A stretch of 64,000 bases of DNA, from contig CM070877.1 in NCBI GenBank assembly GCA_036365515.1, positions 4,349,001 through 4,413,000 of the forward strand. The letters run 5' to 3'. Shown here in pieces: positions 22,940 through 35,610 of this stretch. The notes beneath the pieces are model-generated. The model worked only from the letters and a program-made list of their open reading frames with translations. It was not told the DNA's origin and did no database searches. Every line of letters starts with the position of its first letter. Within the stretch, counting starts at the first letter, position 1. Both the position numbers and the translations under genes were made by a program. The stretch comes from Torymus aiolomorphi. Taxonomy: Eukaryota > Arthropoda > Insecta > Hymenoptera > Torymidae.

Positions 22940-25254
22940 TGGAGATATCGATATTGATGTATTAGGAATCCTGCAACATGGAATATCAATAACAGCTTAA
23001 TTCTCTTTATCTCTAATTTTTTTTATAATATTCAAAAGAATGCTATATTTCATACAAAAGGTTTATAATATCTTCAAACATTCGATTCGAAATAACAGTA
23101 ACAAAGACTTTTAATCACTCATTTTTACGCTCCAGTGATTGTAAAAAATGCAATTAAAATGCTAGACTATTGTCTTATCGTTCGCCCTTAAACAAATAAA
23201 TGTTCTACGATGAAAACCGTTAGAGCCACTTTGAAGCAACAATATCATTGGGAATTCCTCCTTTCTTATTTTCGTTATTACTCGGTGATGAGAATTCCCC
23301 TTCCTGACAGGTATTTCGCATCGCTAATTATATTTACTCTTACTTATTGCAATTCTCGAGGAGAGCAGAAAACGGATTGCAATATGAAAGTGGATTATTA
23401 AATTCCTCGGGTAAGAAAAATCAGCTCTCCGCCGCCGGAGAGCCGTTAAAGTATCATCCCGAGCCTTTTATTGCCGAGGGCACATCTCATTTCAATAAAC
23501 TCGCGTTTCTCATTCTTTCGCGCGAGCAAAAAAAAAGGAGTCTAAAGAGAGAACGAAAATGTGCAAATTTTGCATCGGCTTATCGCGAGAGAGAGCGCGA
23601 GAGAGATATACTCTGCATGCATGTAGCGGAAAAGAGAAAGAGAAAGGGGAAGAGTTTCAAAGCTGGTATGCAATATAAACGAGAGAGCTGGCACAGGAGA
23701 AAAAAGCGTAAATGCTCCGCTGCAGTTGCTGCAAATGGCCACGAGGAATAATACAAGCCGGGTCCATTTTTTGGGAAGTTGCGCTGATTCCGAGGTACCC
23801 AGGGAATTCATCGCGTTTTGTTCTAGAAAATGTATTTTTGATTTGAAAACTTTAATTTTAAAAATGATTTCAACTGTCTGCTCTAATCATTGAATATAAA
23901 TGAGTTAAAATAATGCAGTTGAATAGATGTATTGCCGCTAAATTTAATCATCATATACTATCAGAAAATTAAAAAACTTTTGTGGAAGCCAAAGTTTTGT
24001 GGAAGTTTTATTTAACAATGACTACAATCAATTTCAAAACAAGGAATTCGTTGATTTTTATAAAAATTTTATGAATTAAGAGAATTTGTGTAGATCTCTT
24101 TTTAAACCCATTAATCACCTGTAAAGTATAGAAAAACTGCAGAAACATAATTCAGAGAGTGGATAATAAACTCAATCAGCGCAGAAAGAATTCTAGATTC
24201 ATAAATTAGTCTAATGTGTTTTAACAGCCTGGATTTAAGTCATCTACACGATATTAATTAACGAGGTGTTTTCGCAATGAGTAAGCGGTAATTTTCCATT
24301 TTGAGAGCTTTTCAAATATGCCCGCGAGATAACCTGCCAAGACTCGCAGATGGTACGTACGCACATGCTACACTTTTTCAAAATCGAAATTTCACAAACG
24401 TTATATCACTTTTCACGTGATAATGGCTGAAATAACGCCTGACAGCACGTGCTTAGACAGTGTTTATTCCCCTGTGTTTATTCAACGTTTATTGCAGAGT
24501 GTTAGCTTTGAAGATTTTTTTTTGATCTTATCAGAAATATGGAAAACGTGTGAGACAAAAGAAAGATATCCGTTTAAAATATAATTTTTGACTTTACAGA
24601 CAATGTTGGGGTTGTATTAGAACTTGTTTGTGTCGGAACTAGATATTTTATAATAAATTTTTATCGATAATTGTTTTAATATACATAGCAATATTTTATC
24701 TTTTATTAATGAAATTATCATTTTTTTTTTAATTTTAAAACATGTTTCTTTACTATTTCCTCACAGTGGTAAACTAAATCTTTGACAATTGTAAGAGAAA
24801 GTTTAAATACCAGAAAAATAATAAGTTTTTAATTCATATACTCTGTTTATGTTTTTTATGTCTGTCAAGACATGTTTCATTTTGAAAATTCACAAACAAT
24901 TTAATATGTGTCAAAAGATGATTAATTTACGCTAATGTTATTACTGTAATCACTAAAACAAATGGAAATACTGCTCATAACACTTGAAACTTGTCAATTT
25001 CTTTACACAGACACACACCTTTTTACTATCAAATTAGGTATCAATTCATTAGCCAAGCAAAGATGAAACCAAAACAACCAGCTGCGAATTTGCGTTTCAT
25101 AAACTCGACAAGTCGTCGCATAATTTATTAGAGGCAATACCTCCGCCGTTAATGTACGAAATATTCTCAACCCCTTCTGCACGCATCCCATATAACCGAA
25201 TCGAAATATTAATATATGCAGAGCGGTCTGGTAATAATGCAAGCGCGCCCGCGA

Positions 25255-25258
<4 letters not shown>
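22940..25258. other. non-coding DNA
   Basis: AT-rich apart from a GA- and CpG-rich block at about 23340-23760. Overlapping open frames on both strands in that block show no domain. Nothing else recognised. Confidence 0.55.

Positions 25259-25301
<43 letters not shown>
25259..25301. repeat. (CT)n microsatellite
   Basis: About 21 uninterrupted CT units inside a CpG-rich block (25090-25560). Confidence 0.97.
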
Positions 25302-25303
<2 letters not shown>

Positions 25304-28300
25304 CCCCCTTCGTCTTCGTATCAACTCCTCCAGTGCGAACGAACTGCAATTCGCTCGTCGATGAGGGGGTGGCGCGAAAATTTGAAATGCAAAGCGCGGT
25401 ACCACGCGCGAGAAAGTCTTACGCGCGAGACCAATCTTGTACGATTGCACCACTTAGCCAGCGCTGCGGTTCGGCATGCGAATGTAATGTTTTTTTTTTT
25501 TGTGAATTGTGACGAAAATTCTGCGGAGTCGAGCGCGGGGAATTCGAGATTTTACGAGATTCTTTTTTTTAGAATTCCTTGATGAGCGGATTATGAGTCT
25601 GTTCCTTTGATTGCATCTGCGGAGGAAATACTTTGAATAGTTTTTGGAAACAACAAAAATTCTTCTTTGCATAATCAGGGCTTCCGTATTTGAATAATTG
25701 TTGATATTGTTTGTTATTCATACCGTACAGAATTTTTAAAAATTTAATAGAAAACTGGAGACGTGTGCTTAAAAGAATTTTCAAAATTTTAATACTGAAA
25801 CATGAATTTTACTCGAGTGAAATACAATAGTACGATGTTTAAATAACAAAATTAGAGTTAAATATTAGATTAAATTTTTGCCAAGCTTTTCAGAGTTATT
25901 TGACGGAGTTATTTATCAGACAGAATGTCATTCTTTTATTTTTATATAACACTAAAACTATATCATTCATTTTAAGCAATATTTTTTCACAAAAATAAAA
26001 ATATCAGCGAACTGATTCAATTACTCGTCAATTGCGTCATCATTGAACGAACAGTGTCAGAGGAGCAAGTTGAGCGAGACAACGACGGTCGTTCGAACTT
26101 CAACATCGTCTAATTATAGAGACCCCGGAAGAGTATAGCTCGCGTGCTCTCGACCGGTACTTCTTTTTCTAACTTGACCGTCACCAGTTGTTAAATTTAT
26201 CACAGCGCCGTGGTGTATCTTTGGACAAAAATGTTTCGTTTTTAGAAACTAAAATTTATTTTACTCTTATTATGTAATCGTTGTACTCTACAGAAAAATA
26301 GAGGATGAAACTTGAAGTGTTTTTGTCTCAAAATAACGTTATCTTTGATGTTTGATTTATAAAAACCGCAAGGTAAAGAATAACTATACAATTAAAATAT
26401 ATAGCACCGAATTGTTTTTTTAAATTTTGTCATTTAATACGTTTTCATTTACATAACATAGATTTATGAAGTTTACATAAGTAATTTCATACCTTAAAAA
26501 AGTCTAGAATCATTTGAATACATGATGAAAATCGAAAAACATTTTCATTCATTATTTCTAAATCGACAAATGACTGTTAATTGATTTGTTTTTCATAATA
26601 GATTGTGGAATATTTTTAGCATCTTGCGGATGAAGGCATTTACTAAAAAGAATATTTAATTTAGTAAAAAAGAAGTGAAAGAACAGGATACGAAAGCAAA
26701 AATTGAAGGGAACCTACAGAACAAAATTGAATCTATCATGACATTACAATAGTAGATTTTAGTATTTCGTTTTGTAAGAGACTAATAAACAACAATAATA
26801 TAAAAAAATTGACAATCAACCCTCATTTTAAGGAAATAAGAAAATGTACCAGCTAGTACATAGAAAGATATTATAATCTGTTAAATAATAATTATTTTAT
26901 CTAAAAACTTAAGTAATGATCGTGTATTTCGAATAGTGACCTTTACAACTTTCAACGTACAATAGAGATCCGTGAAAGTTTCACGAAGATTTGTATACAA
27001 TAGTTTTTGCGTGATTGGAGAACAAACAATTTAGAAAAAAAAGTTGGTTTGCGTGTCTCGCATTTTTATTATTACTGGAAAACTAAAGTGATTTTCATAA
27101 ACTCCGCGCGCAATCTTCGTCACTCCTTGGAGTACAACAAAGAAGTCGCGAAAGTTTCCTAATTTATATACATAAAATATACGAACACATTGATACTTTT
27201 TACATATTTCATTGTACTAAACGCGATGCTTGGTTCAAATTTAATTCAATATCCTTCAAAATCTTAGACAAAAATTAAAATTTTTTCAAATTTTTAATCA
27301 TCTAGTCGTGCACCCATTAACCCTATCTAAATAATGAGTCTTCTCTGGTCCGTAAAGGAAAAAAAACAACAAGTTCTTTTTCCCCCGATTAAATCAAAAA
27401 CTTTCGTGCTGCGCTTAAACCCCATCAAGAAATCTGAAAGTTGTTAATGATTAAGTGCATCTATTAAAGTACACCCGCCTCTCACTCCATTCTTGCTTTC
27501 CTTTCCCTCCTTTTTTCGCATCGTCTGGGCGCGTACTTTGCGAAACTCAAGCGCTTAGAAGGTTCTTAAGTAAATCGAATTTTGCACTGCGCGAGCTTCG
27601 CTCACTACGGGGCGCGCTATTCCCGCGAGTGAAGCGTTCTAGCAGTTCCGTAATTAATTACATGCCTCTTTTCTCTCTGTTTTCCTCTTCTTCTTGTTTC
27701 TGCATTGTATGTGCGTAAATGATGCAGGTGGGGGACATTTATTTTTTAAATTGACCTTGTGAGCCTCGCATTAAAGTTCTTTTTCAGGATAAGTGTCGTG
27801 TAATGAAGTAGAAAGTATGCAATTTCTAAAATTGATTAAGTTATAGTTCATAACTAAATCCTGTGAATTTTCCGCATGAAATATATATTCATTTTTCATA
27901 ATCATATTTAGAAGTTTATGGATTACATAGAACCTAATATTCAAAAAAAAATTTTCCACAAAGTTTTAATATTTACTTCAGCGTATTCAGCTAAGTAAGC
28001 AAGCATTGTATAAGAATTATTTAAACGTAGTATCAACACAAAGGTCAAACAATTTAATTCTTAATTGCTTGGATACTTTTTGAACTTGCAATTTACTCCA
28101 TCTGACTTCAACTTTAATATAACAATTCTGTCGTTAAGTTTCTTGTCTAGTAGTTTATTTATTTTAATTAGCTTTTTTTATAGTCCAACATAAAACTCAC
28201 TATAACACAAGTTTTGGTGTTTGAGAAGATCATAACTTGAGTTATAGACGTGATTTGCTTATAATACTAAGAAATTGAATGGATTTCAGATTCCTGAAGA

Positions 28301-30881
28301 AGTTTTATATTGGATACTCATTATTTATTTATTTAAAGGTATTTTTGCTATTATTCTTAAGTAATACTTTTTAACATGGAGTATAAAGAATATTTAGCAT
28401 ATTTTTAACCACTGGCAACTTTACTTGTACGTTTAAAATTTCTAGAATAATTAAAACTTTTGGAAGTAAGCAGATGCAGCCTGCAGGGCTATTCTTCCAG
28501 CATCACAAACTTTTAGTGCGAACTTTTTTAGACTCGTTCATGTATATCAAAGGAGATAGCATATAAAAAGATAAAAAGTTCTGATGTCAGTCGCTCGAAC
28601 CTGTCACGTTTAATTACTCTCCCGTATTAATAAATAATAAAGACATAATGAATTGTCTGTACTTTTTTTATTGAATTCGTTTAAAATAAATTAATATTCA
28701 TACTTGTATGAATTATTTATAAGTAACTATTATTACTAATTACAAACATTAGATTTTATTTATTCGATACAGAACTCCGTCATATCTAGTTTTATTTTAA
28801 AGACGACTTTAATGACAAAATGTTCAAGCTCTTGGATAACCAAGAAAATAAGATCCGCTTAGATGGAATCTTATATTCTTAAGCATAGCAAAAAACCGAC
28901 CAGAAAATTTAAATTAACTTTTAAAAGGAGATCGGAATCATACACAAAGTTCATTATAAATGTTATAATCTACTTAGGAATGTTAGAACAGCCGTCCCAA
29001 GCAAGAACATTGTTAACTACATTTTTTGTCGAAAATGAGATTTTTTATTCGAATCGATTCGTTATAAGAAACTAAAATTTTCATACTAAATGTAAATGCG
29101 TGCTCTATTTACTTTAGAAACAGTTTAATACCGCAAAAAATTAAGGATTTGATACTATTTCAATCGACAATATTACGTAGTTACCGACATTTCAGCATTT
29201 TATATTATTCTTTTTCAGTTTTTAATTTTTATTAATTTTTAAGTGATCCACTGTTCTTAAACACACTGTGAACAGTGAATGACTGCAATAGTTTTAAAAA
29301 GCTTAAATGAAAAATTCAGTATAGGAGTCGTAATTAGGTGTTTATTAAAAAACTAAACACTAACTAAAACCTTAACTTACTGTTTTGATTGCCTACTGAA
29401 AAGTTAGGGCCTATAATCGGGAGTGCCTCTGAAAGCCGAAAATATACTCTATATCAAAATAATATCATGAATATAATATATAACATTACCTATTATAATT
29501 ATATGCCACTTTACCTCATCTTTTTTTTGTTACAGATAATCTTGTATAAGAGAAGAACAGCACGGTGAGTATTTACATATATTTTAATATTTTAGAGGAT
29601 TTTACAAGATGTAAACAACAATATTTTGAGAAACTATATGTTCAGGAATTCTGCAATAATTCCTTAATTATAAACAATACCGTGGAATCATCAAACTCCA
29701 TTAGTTTCAATTATTTACAGCAAGAAACTTTGTATCACTATCCATCCATAAACAAATCCATTCGCACTCATCACTCATCCATCCCGTCAATTAATGCAAA
29801 ATCCACTCGCGCCCATTGATGCGCTCGCGCTCAACATTTTTATCAAAAAACTCTCTTTTCAATTAAAACAATTTCTCGCCGACCCTCACGTGCTACAAAA
29901 ACTCGCACTTCTCTCGAAACAAATCGCTCGCGTAAACGAACGCGAACTCGATAGCTCGATTCGCTCCACGGTCCAAAATTAAAAAAAAAAAAACGTATAC
30001 ACCCGCACGCGCAATACAAAGACATAGCAACAATGACGCGCGAGGGGAAAATGGAACGCGAGAGTGAAAAAAATAGCCACGCAATGCAAATTTAAAAAAC
30101 ATTCTTTGTAAAATACGGGTTTTCTCTCCCTCTCTCGTATGCGCGCGAACGCGAAAGAGCGGATGGTCGGTTCATTGACCGAAAAAGAGCCGGGAGATGG
30201 ATTTTTTCCTCGGCGCGAGCGCGCGCGCTAATTGCCCTTAACGGTGGCTCGGGTAATCCGGCGCGTGTCCGGATATTGGCCCGACGATACGATCAATTGA
30301 AATGCAAACACGGAGAAGGGAGGTGTAGTGGTATATATGGCCAGAGGCTTTATATCCGAATTTCGATGGAGAATATATTGAATTTCCGCGCCTCGAAAAG
30401 ATAAAAAGATATTTACTTTGAAGTGCTTGCTTGTCACGTCTTTCTTTTTCTTTTGTAACGAGTATTGCGATGCTATTCTAGTTTGTTTTGCGAATGCGTG
30501 ACTTTGCAATATTGTCGCTAGTAATTTACTTCGTAATTGGATTGTTTTCAGAGACGGATATCTAAAGTACCATCTCTTGATTGCGGTTTATTCATTTAGT
30601 TTTCACTTTTTCTGATATAGTTTGATGGAAAATTAAAATCTGACTTTGTAATATCATTTTTAAAATACCTGACATGCGAACAAATTTCAAAATGACAAAA
30701 ATTTGATTAATGACATATTTTTTTCAAAAATTTTTAAAAACTTTTATTTTGTAAATAACACATATCTTATATAAGTTAGCGGTACTTAATGCACTAAATT
30801 GCATCCGTATGGTGACTCTTTCAAAGTCATACCCATTTTCCTCTTATAATCATCATATTTTCAAATAATTAAATAGTAGGG
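25302..30881. other. non-coding DNA with CpG-rich blocks
   Basis: CpG-rich blocks lie at 25310-25560, 26040-26170, 27480-27640 and 29740-30320; the rest is strongly AT-rich. The 29.7-30.3 kb block includes GCGCGAGCGCGCGCGC and the palindrome CGGTTCATTGACCG near 30170. No splice-bounded exon, RNA gene or matched element ends were found. Confidence 0.5.
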
Positions 30882-31048
30882 GAGACTGGGGTAAAACTTA
30901 ATATTTTTTGGAAATCGTTTCTTAAAAATTGATAATAAAATAATAACAATATTTAAAACTAGAATTGTTTTTAGTTTACATTCAGGTAACTGAAAATCGA
31001 CTTGATTAGCCAAAAAAATATTTGTAAAAAATGTTATTAGAAATTTAC

Positions 31049-31104
31049 GAAAGTATCCGATTTTACCCCGTAAAAAAATTGTCGGGGTAAAACTGGATAC
31101 TTTC
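31049..31104. repeat. hairpin with about 22-bp arms
   Basis: GAAAGTATCCGATTTTACCC on the left is answered by the near-exact complement ending GGATACTTTC, with an AT-rich loop of about 12 bases. The arms are two oppositely oriented copies of the local motif. Confidence 0.8.
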
Positions 31105-31507
31105 ATTATTCTTTCCAACATTAATTATAAGCGGTATTCGACAATCTAAAAATAATACAAAGATGTAAAAACGTTGTTTAATAAAGAAATCTTTTGTTAA
31201 TAATTTTATAAATTAACGTTTTTTTATAAAAAATCGCTGAAGTCATATTTTCTTCTGACCATCTTTGCCGGAAAGACATTCTAATATATTTACGCATTTC
31301 AGTACCAAAAAACAAATTAATTTTATATGTCTAATGTATGAAAAACGCACTAAATGTCTACTGTTAGTTTATTTTATCATTACATTAAAAGAAAAGAGAA
31401 AATAACCTATTCGGTTTTACCCCAACCTAAAGTATCCGGTTTTACCCCAAAATTCGAAAAAAAGTAATTATTCATTTTTTGCAATGAAAAGTAACGTTGA
31501 GAAACGG

Positions 31508-31540
31508 AATTTAGGTAATTTAGGTAATTTAGGTAATTTA
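31508..31540. repeat. short tandem repeat of AATTTAGGT
   Basis: About 3.7 perfect copies of a 9-bp unit. Confidence 0.95.
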
Positions 31541-31914
31541 TTAATCAGAAAAATTACATATTTGTAATTCCGCAAAGGAAAATAGCTCCTAATTATTTAT
31601 TATAATATAAATAATAAGATTATGTATACGTACTGAAAGAGTATGTTGCTTACAGGAAAATTATACACACTATGACTGTTCCGCTGAACACAGTCTTGAG
31701 AACTAAGAAATCTTTAACCTCTTCTAAAGTCAACACGAGGCTATTTTTGGCAAGCTGATCGTATACAAAATGATAATAGAAACATTCTCAAAGAGATACC
31801 ATAGCTATTACATAGATCGCACTAGTAGTAACCGAGAAATTGAGAAGTCCGGTTTTGCCCCAGTATCCGGTTTTTATATTACGCACCTAGAGAGAGAAAG
31901 AGTTGTCCAATCCA

Positions 31915-32095
31915 TAGCAGGGGCAAATTGACATTTGCCCTATTTTTCGTAACAACGGACCGGAAATGTTACCACATTCCCGTTCTTGCGCCGGGAGAGA
32001 ATGTGGTAAGTACTTTCGGCCCGAGTTGCAAAAAAAAACTATTTCAGACTCAGGTGAGGTGTTTTCCTCACCCTCGCTAGAAATAGCTTATTTTC
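31915..32095. repeat. three consecutive hairpins
   Basis: First, GGGCAAAT and ATTTGCCC around a 4-base loop (about 31920-31940). Second, TACCACATTC and GAATGTGGTA around about 19 bases (about 31971-32009). Third, CTATTTC...GGTGAGG and CCTCACC...GAAATAG around a short loop (about 32039-32088). The spacing is regular and the intervening sequence is unlike the surrounding AT-rich DNA. This may be part of a structured repeat family; nothing ties it to a known RNA. Confidence 0.5.
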
Positions 32096-32109
32096 TCCCC
32101 TTGTTGTAT

Positions 32110-35100
32110 AATATACTATTATATTTCCAATAAAATTACCGAAAGTAACATTGCCTAACTTGGGGAAATTCTTCAATACCAATACATATCAATGCAAACA
32201 ATCACAAAAGATGACACTGATAATTATCAGATGTATAAGTTTCTCATTGTCAAGTGACAGAAGCATTAGAGCTTGCCTTCGCTAATAAGCTTCGTACAGC
32301 TAGTTTCCACTTGTTTACAATTCGCGTATATATAATGCACACCGTGTATATGTACGCCTGTAATGCAAATATGCGACTAAAGCTCTGCTCCTGCGACATT
32401 ATACGAAGCGATGTATTTACGATAAGAAGATTGCGAAAATTTTCCGCGACGGCCTTTTCTCCTCAAATATGTATCTAGAGAAGTAGTAGAGGATCAGGAG
32501 TGTATCATAAATTTATGCAGGTGCATCTTTTCGAAGTGGGAAAATCTTCCAGCAAAGTGAGTCACTGGGTTTGCGTGTGATATCGTGTTAGGAAACAAGG
32601 GGTTAATCTGCTGCCGTTGGAATTTAGATTTGATTTTTTTTTTTCTGATAATTTACAGAAATGAAATCAAATTATTAACCTTAGTAGGTTATTTTCAACT
32701 ATACTAAATTTGAGATCGTATTGATTATTAGATTATTCGTAAAATTATGATTTTTGAAAATCCCTTCTGTCGTTTTTGCAATAAAAATGCATATGCGATA
32801 CCTTTACAATTGAAATCAAATCAATCTTTTACTTTCGAGGAGACCGAAGCAAGTTAGCCTACGGGACAGATTGTCAAATATACCAATAAGTTATGATACC
32901 AATAACAAAGAATAATGTCGTTGATATCGCTAACATAGAATGAAATAAGAAATATTTGTTTTAATTTTAAGTCACAAAGCATTAGGTATGCACTGTAAAA
33001 GAGACAAGAGTTTAAAAAATTTCTCACCTTAGCAATTTATTTTTTACTGCGATTTCTAATAGGACTAGTCTAATTTTAAAATTAAAAATTTCCCTTGAAG
33101 CGTGCTGACCCACTTTTTAGGGGTAAATTGGCCAATCAAATGACTACCTCACTACTTGGGTAGAAATTCATTCATAAAAATTGGCCAAAAGACTAGAAAA
33201 TAACTAGAAAAAAATACCTAATTTATGGTTATAATAGAACTCCTTCCGCCTAAAATTTTCCCATTTCATAAATTAAAAATACAATTAAAGAGTTACAAAA
33301 TATTCGCATATACCTTTATAAGAAAATGCATTCAATAGCATTGGATATTTTTTGAGAATATAATCAAGACATAAACAAAAAGTCATTTGTCTTTCTCCTT
33401 CCTTGAATAATTATTATCCATAATGTATCCATTATAAATATAGTGTATAATGTTTAAATATTACCCATATGGAACATTTTGTAATTTTTGACATGAAACA
33501 AAGATTGTATGTAAAAAATCAGCTAATCTGCCACCACAGTATTACATTTATTTATGGTTATAAACTACACGTACACAGAAAATAATGCAGAAACATTTGA
33601 TTTTTGCATACTGTTCAAAATTCAAACAAGTTTTATTTTATTGACAAATGTTTACAAACTGTTCTTAAAGTTTTCAAAAAACTATTATCTTGAGCACACG
33701 TCAAAAGCATATCTTAACGATATTGTCAGCACTTTCATGATAAGGTGAGTAAATTTCAAGTAATTCCGTGCATTACGTTTAAATGAATATATGAATCATA
33801 ACACGTGCATCAGAAATCAAACATGTATGAGTTTATCAAGTATACTCAACGATTTCGAATAAATAATAATTATTTTGTATATAATAAAATACTCTAAATA
33901 TTAAAGCCTAATCAATCATGATACCAAAGTAAACAAAATGTGTGCCAAGTCATAGAGGTATAATATATACCCCACAAATATAACAGTCATCAAAATAACT
34001 AAATACTGTTACTAAAAATAATAACTTACTTTCTGTATGTAATGCTTAACACACTGAAAGTAATGAAAAACACTAGTGTGAATCAAATACACAAAAATCT
34101 TTATTATTACATCAGTACTATATTCTTTGCAACTTCTTGAATTGAGCCATTATTAACTGAATGCAGTCAGTTATGTTTTATCAATAAGGTGTAATAATTA
34201 TAAAGTTGAACCATTATTGATGTAAGCAGTTCAACGTCGATAAAATTATCGTGACTCAGATAAAATTTCCAATAATAATGTCGATTTTTCCCGAATCAAG
34301 TAAAATGTAATTGTGTTGAAACTTTGTATTAAGTATTTATTTTATTATGTGGTCAGTATTTTGTTTATTGAATAAAAATGATTTATCAATTTTTGTCAAT
34401 TTTTAATTAATAGAAATAAGATAAAAGATAAAATAAGATAGGATAAAAACTGAGAAAGTCACCGACAAACATGTAGGTACGTGATCTCAATATCTTGAGA
34501 TTCGATCATATATGATTCATATACAACTTGTAAATAGGATGTTGTGCAATTTATAAATTAATAAATGATTGATTGATTTTCGAGCGTGCCAAATTCTTTT
34601 TTATTTTTTTTTACATTTTTTTTATTGGTAAATCAAACATCAAAACTATAAAGAACATATAGCTTGTAGTTTTATAAGTTCACACACCTATTGTAAAAAC
34701 AGCTCAAAGACTTATAAAAAATTAAACTAGTGAAAATCACACAAAAGACATATTAAAACATTAATTTATAAAATATGTTATCTCACAATTCTTGGCATTG
34801 AATTATTCGTCAATTATTGACAAATTTTGAATTTGGCGCCAAAACCTGTGTCAAGTTCGAGCTTTTAAGCGGGAACTTCAAATCATACTGTCATATATTC
34901 GAAAATTATTTCTAGAAATTTCCATACTTCTATTCTTTACCACTTGTAAATCATATTTTTACAGTAAATATTATATTTGTGATTTTCATAAAAAAAAGTA
35001 CCACAATCCGTAGATATTACCAAAATAAACACTAGCAAATATCAAGACTAGGTATTTCCCATTATTAAAGCTACATTGAAATTCTATATAACAATTGAAA

Positions 35101-35200
35101 TCTCCACACAAACAATAATCATCTATCTACAGCCGCTGGTCCCTGAAAATTCTCGAAATCTCGATCTCACCCAAACCAATCCAATCTAATCCTCTCCCAC
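32110..35200. other. AT-rich non-coding DNA
   Basis: No gene, repeat pair or RNA recognised. A CGCGTATATATAATG string near 32325 resembles a promoter TATA box but has no donor site or island beside it. Confidence 0.55.
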
Positions 35201-35204
35201 TGTA

Positions 35205-35570
35205 TACAACACCTCAGCTGACACCCAACTTGCGTCAATCGGTCGCTCGAGAGATCGCAACGTCGATAAGCCCCGCGCTCGGCGCACCGCTCCCGATACG
35301 GCCCGACGCGTCCACTCGACTTTTATCGCCTCACAGTCGCACTCAACGCCGGAACTTGACTGGCTTTCCTCTCTCTCTCTCTTTTGCGCGCGCGCAATCG
35401 ATCGATCGCCGCGCTCATTATCGCCGGGCGATCCTCGCCGGCCGCCAGTGGCATTTCGTGCCTCGCGCCGGCCAGCCAGCCAGTGTTTGCCGCGCCGTCG
35501 GAGACATAAATACATACGTATACGTACACATCTACACATAATCACAGCAGCGCCGCGCGGCTCGTGGATC
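35205..35570 (+). promoter_or_regulatory. CpG-rich promoter and 5' leader region
   Basis: A CpG-rich island in AT-rich surroundings, with a CT run, the repeated ATCGATCGATCG at about 35399, and a purine/pyrimidine-mixed leader leading to an ATG with a splice donor 40 bases later. A TCACAGTCG string near 35331 is a possible initiator. No clear TATA box. Large open frames on both strands here are chance consequences of GC content. Confidence 0.5.
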
Positions 35571-35610
35571 ATGGCCAACCGCAGTAGCGTCGCCCCTGGG
35601 CTCGACTCCG
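35571..35610 (+). CDS. candidate first coding exon, partial gene
   Basis: ATG with A at -3 and G at +4, a strong animal start context, opens a frame of 13 codons (MANRSSVAPGLDS) plus one base before GTGAGT at 35611, an excellent splice donor. The exon would be phase 1. I do not recognise the peptide; it is too short and Ser-rich to name a family. The short coding start after a CpG-rich leader with a long AT-rich sequence following is the usual layout for a developmental gene with a large first intron. No acceptor exon was found in the next 28 kb, so the rest of the gene may lie beyond the window. Confidence 0.5.

Larger units (their letters stand above)
30882..31867. repeat. repeat region built on a GGTTTTACCCC motif
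   Basis: The left edge reads GAGACTGGGGTAAAACT and the right edge reads GGTTTTGCCCCAGTATC, which are inverted near-matches, so the whole may be one element of about 986 bp. At least seven copies of a CCGGTTTTACCCC-like motif occur in both orientations, near 30883, 31055, 31084, 31409, 31431, 31849 and 31863. No target duplication could be settled and no coding frame is present. Confidence 0.55.

Noticed and set aside
35186..35578. 130-codon minus-strand frame over the promoter island
   Set aside because: Arginine-rich translation of GC-rich promoter DNA, antisense to the candidate first exon; no protein features.
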